DNA from: Bdellovibrio sp.
GTDB taxonomy: Bacteria > Bdellovibrionota > UBA1018
Assembly (NCBI GenBank): GCA_016213345.1
Contig: JACRAO010000060.1
Location: forward strand, 1-24,682
Direction: 5' to 3'
Length of the DNA stretch: 24,682 bases
The notes beneath the pieces were generated by a model. The model ran no database searches, had not been told where the DNA came from, and saw nothing but the letters and a program-made list of their open reading frames with translations. Shown here one piece after another: positions 24,395 through 24,682 of the stretch. Position numbers and translations under genes: made by a program. Position 1 is the first letter of the stretch. Each line of letters starts with the position of its first letter.

Positions 24395-24645
24395 ATCTCA
24401 GATAAGTTTAATCTCAGATCATTTTGAACTGAGATTAAATTAAGCTGAGCTTAAAATGATCGGAGATCGTCCTAATCTCTGATCATTTTACATGGCCTAA
24501 AGTAATCTGAACTTATTCTGTGCTGAGATCATTTTGATCTCGGATTACGCCATCAGCTCGGTTTGATCTGTGTTTGAATTAATCTCAGATTGTTTCAATC
24601 TCCGCTTATTTTGAGCTGAGCTTAAATTAATCTGAGCTGTAAGTG
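24395..24645. repeat. Array of sixteen degenerate 16-bp units with palindromic 9-bp cores
   Basis: Units start at 24395, 24411, 24427, 24443, 24459, 24475, (24491, 14 bp), 24505, 24521, 24537, (24553, 13 bp), 24566, 24582, 24598, 24614 and 24630. The consensus of the 14 full-length units is ATCTSAGMTYNWTTTR. C at position 3, T at position 9 and a purine at position 16 are found in all 14. The core ATCT-S-AGAT, or AGCT-G-AGCT, is a 9-bp palindrome; in 8 of 14 units positions 2 and 8 are complementary. The array contains seven GATC sites. It is not coding, since each frame meets stops. The remaining 37 bp to the window end hold no further unit. Confidence 0.9.
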
Positions 24646-24682
24646 GTGATAAAATTTCTTCTAACGAAATCTCTTTTTCGCC

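Noticed and set aside
24395..24645. CRISPR array or repeat-protein gene
   Set aside because: Units are 16 bp with no constant repeat plus unique spacers, and the 16-bp period shifts frame each unit so stops appear in every frame.

Overview
The window comes from an AT-rich, T-rich Gram-negative bacterium. Two features point, with low confidence, to a Bdellovibrionota-like or other former delta-proteobacterial lineage: a fused nuoCD gene, and a TPR protein opening with a GP(I/F)D...YPxGDW domain. No database search was possible, so this placement is inference from protein style.

Region 1 (1-5749) is an unusual set of nuoJ-, nuoK-, nuoL-, nuoM- and nuoN-like genes in the normal J-K-L-M-N order. 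The J-like gene is cut by the window edge. All five frames are open. Aligned by eye with the canonical copies in the same window, however, the J, K, L and M paralogues have lost almost every charged residue known to carry protons, and the N paralogue has lost half of them. I call this a 'ghost' membrane arm. A 146-bp palindromic, GC-cored repeat element sits in the gap between the L- and M-like genes.

Region 2 (5765-18888) is a complete canonical complex I operon: nuoA, B, CD (fused), E, F, G, H, I, J, K, L, M, N. Genes overlap or lie only a few bases apart, and all expected Fe-S ligands and proton-channel residues are present. NuoG is short (473 aa) but keeps the extra N7 cluster ligands. 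Regions 1 and 2 are separated by only 15 bp and run in the same direction, so they are probably one transcript.

Region 3 (18894-23340) follows on the same strand. It holds a 1001-aa single-pass TPR protein starting 5 bp after nuoN, then seryl-tRNA synthetase (serS), then tRNA-Ser(UGA) starting 1 bp after the serS stop.

Region 4 (23341-24682) lies immediately past the tRNA 3' end and looks like a small accessory island. A minus-strand, translationally coupled trio encodes an XRE-type HTH protein, an unknown 64-aa protein, and a serine recombinase that consists only of the catalytic domain. A near-consensus promoter precedes the trio. Directly upstream of that promoter is a 251-bp array of sixteen degenerate 16-bp units, each with a 9-bp near-palindromic core (ATCTSAGAT type).

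The two strongest leads are the proton-path-dead second membrane arm of complex I and the 16-bp palindromic array beside the recombinase operon.
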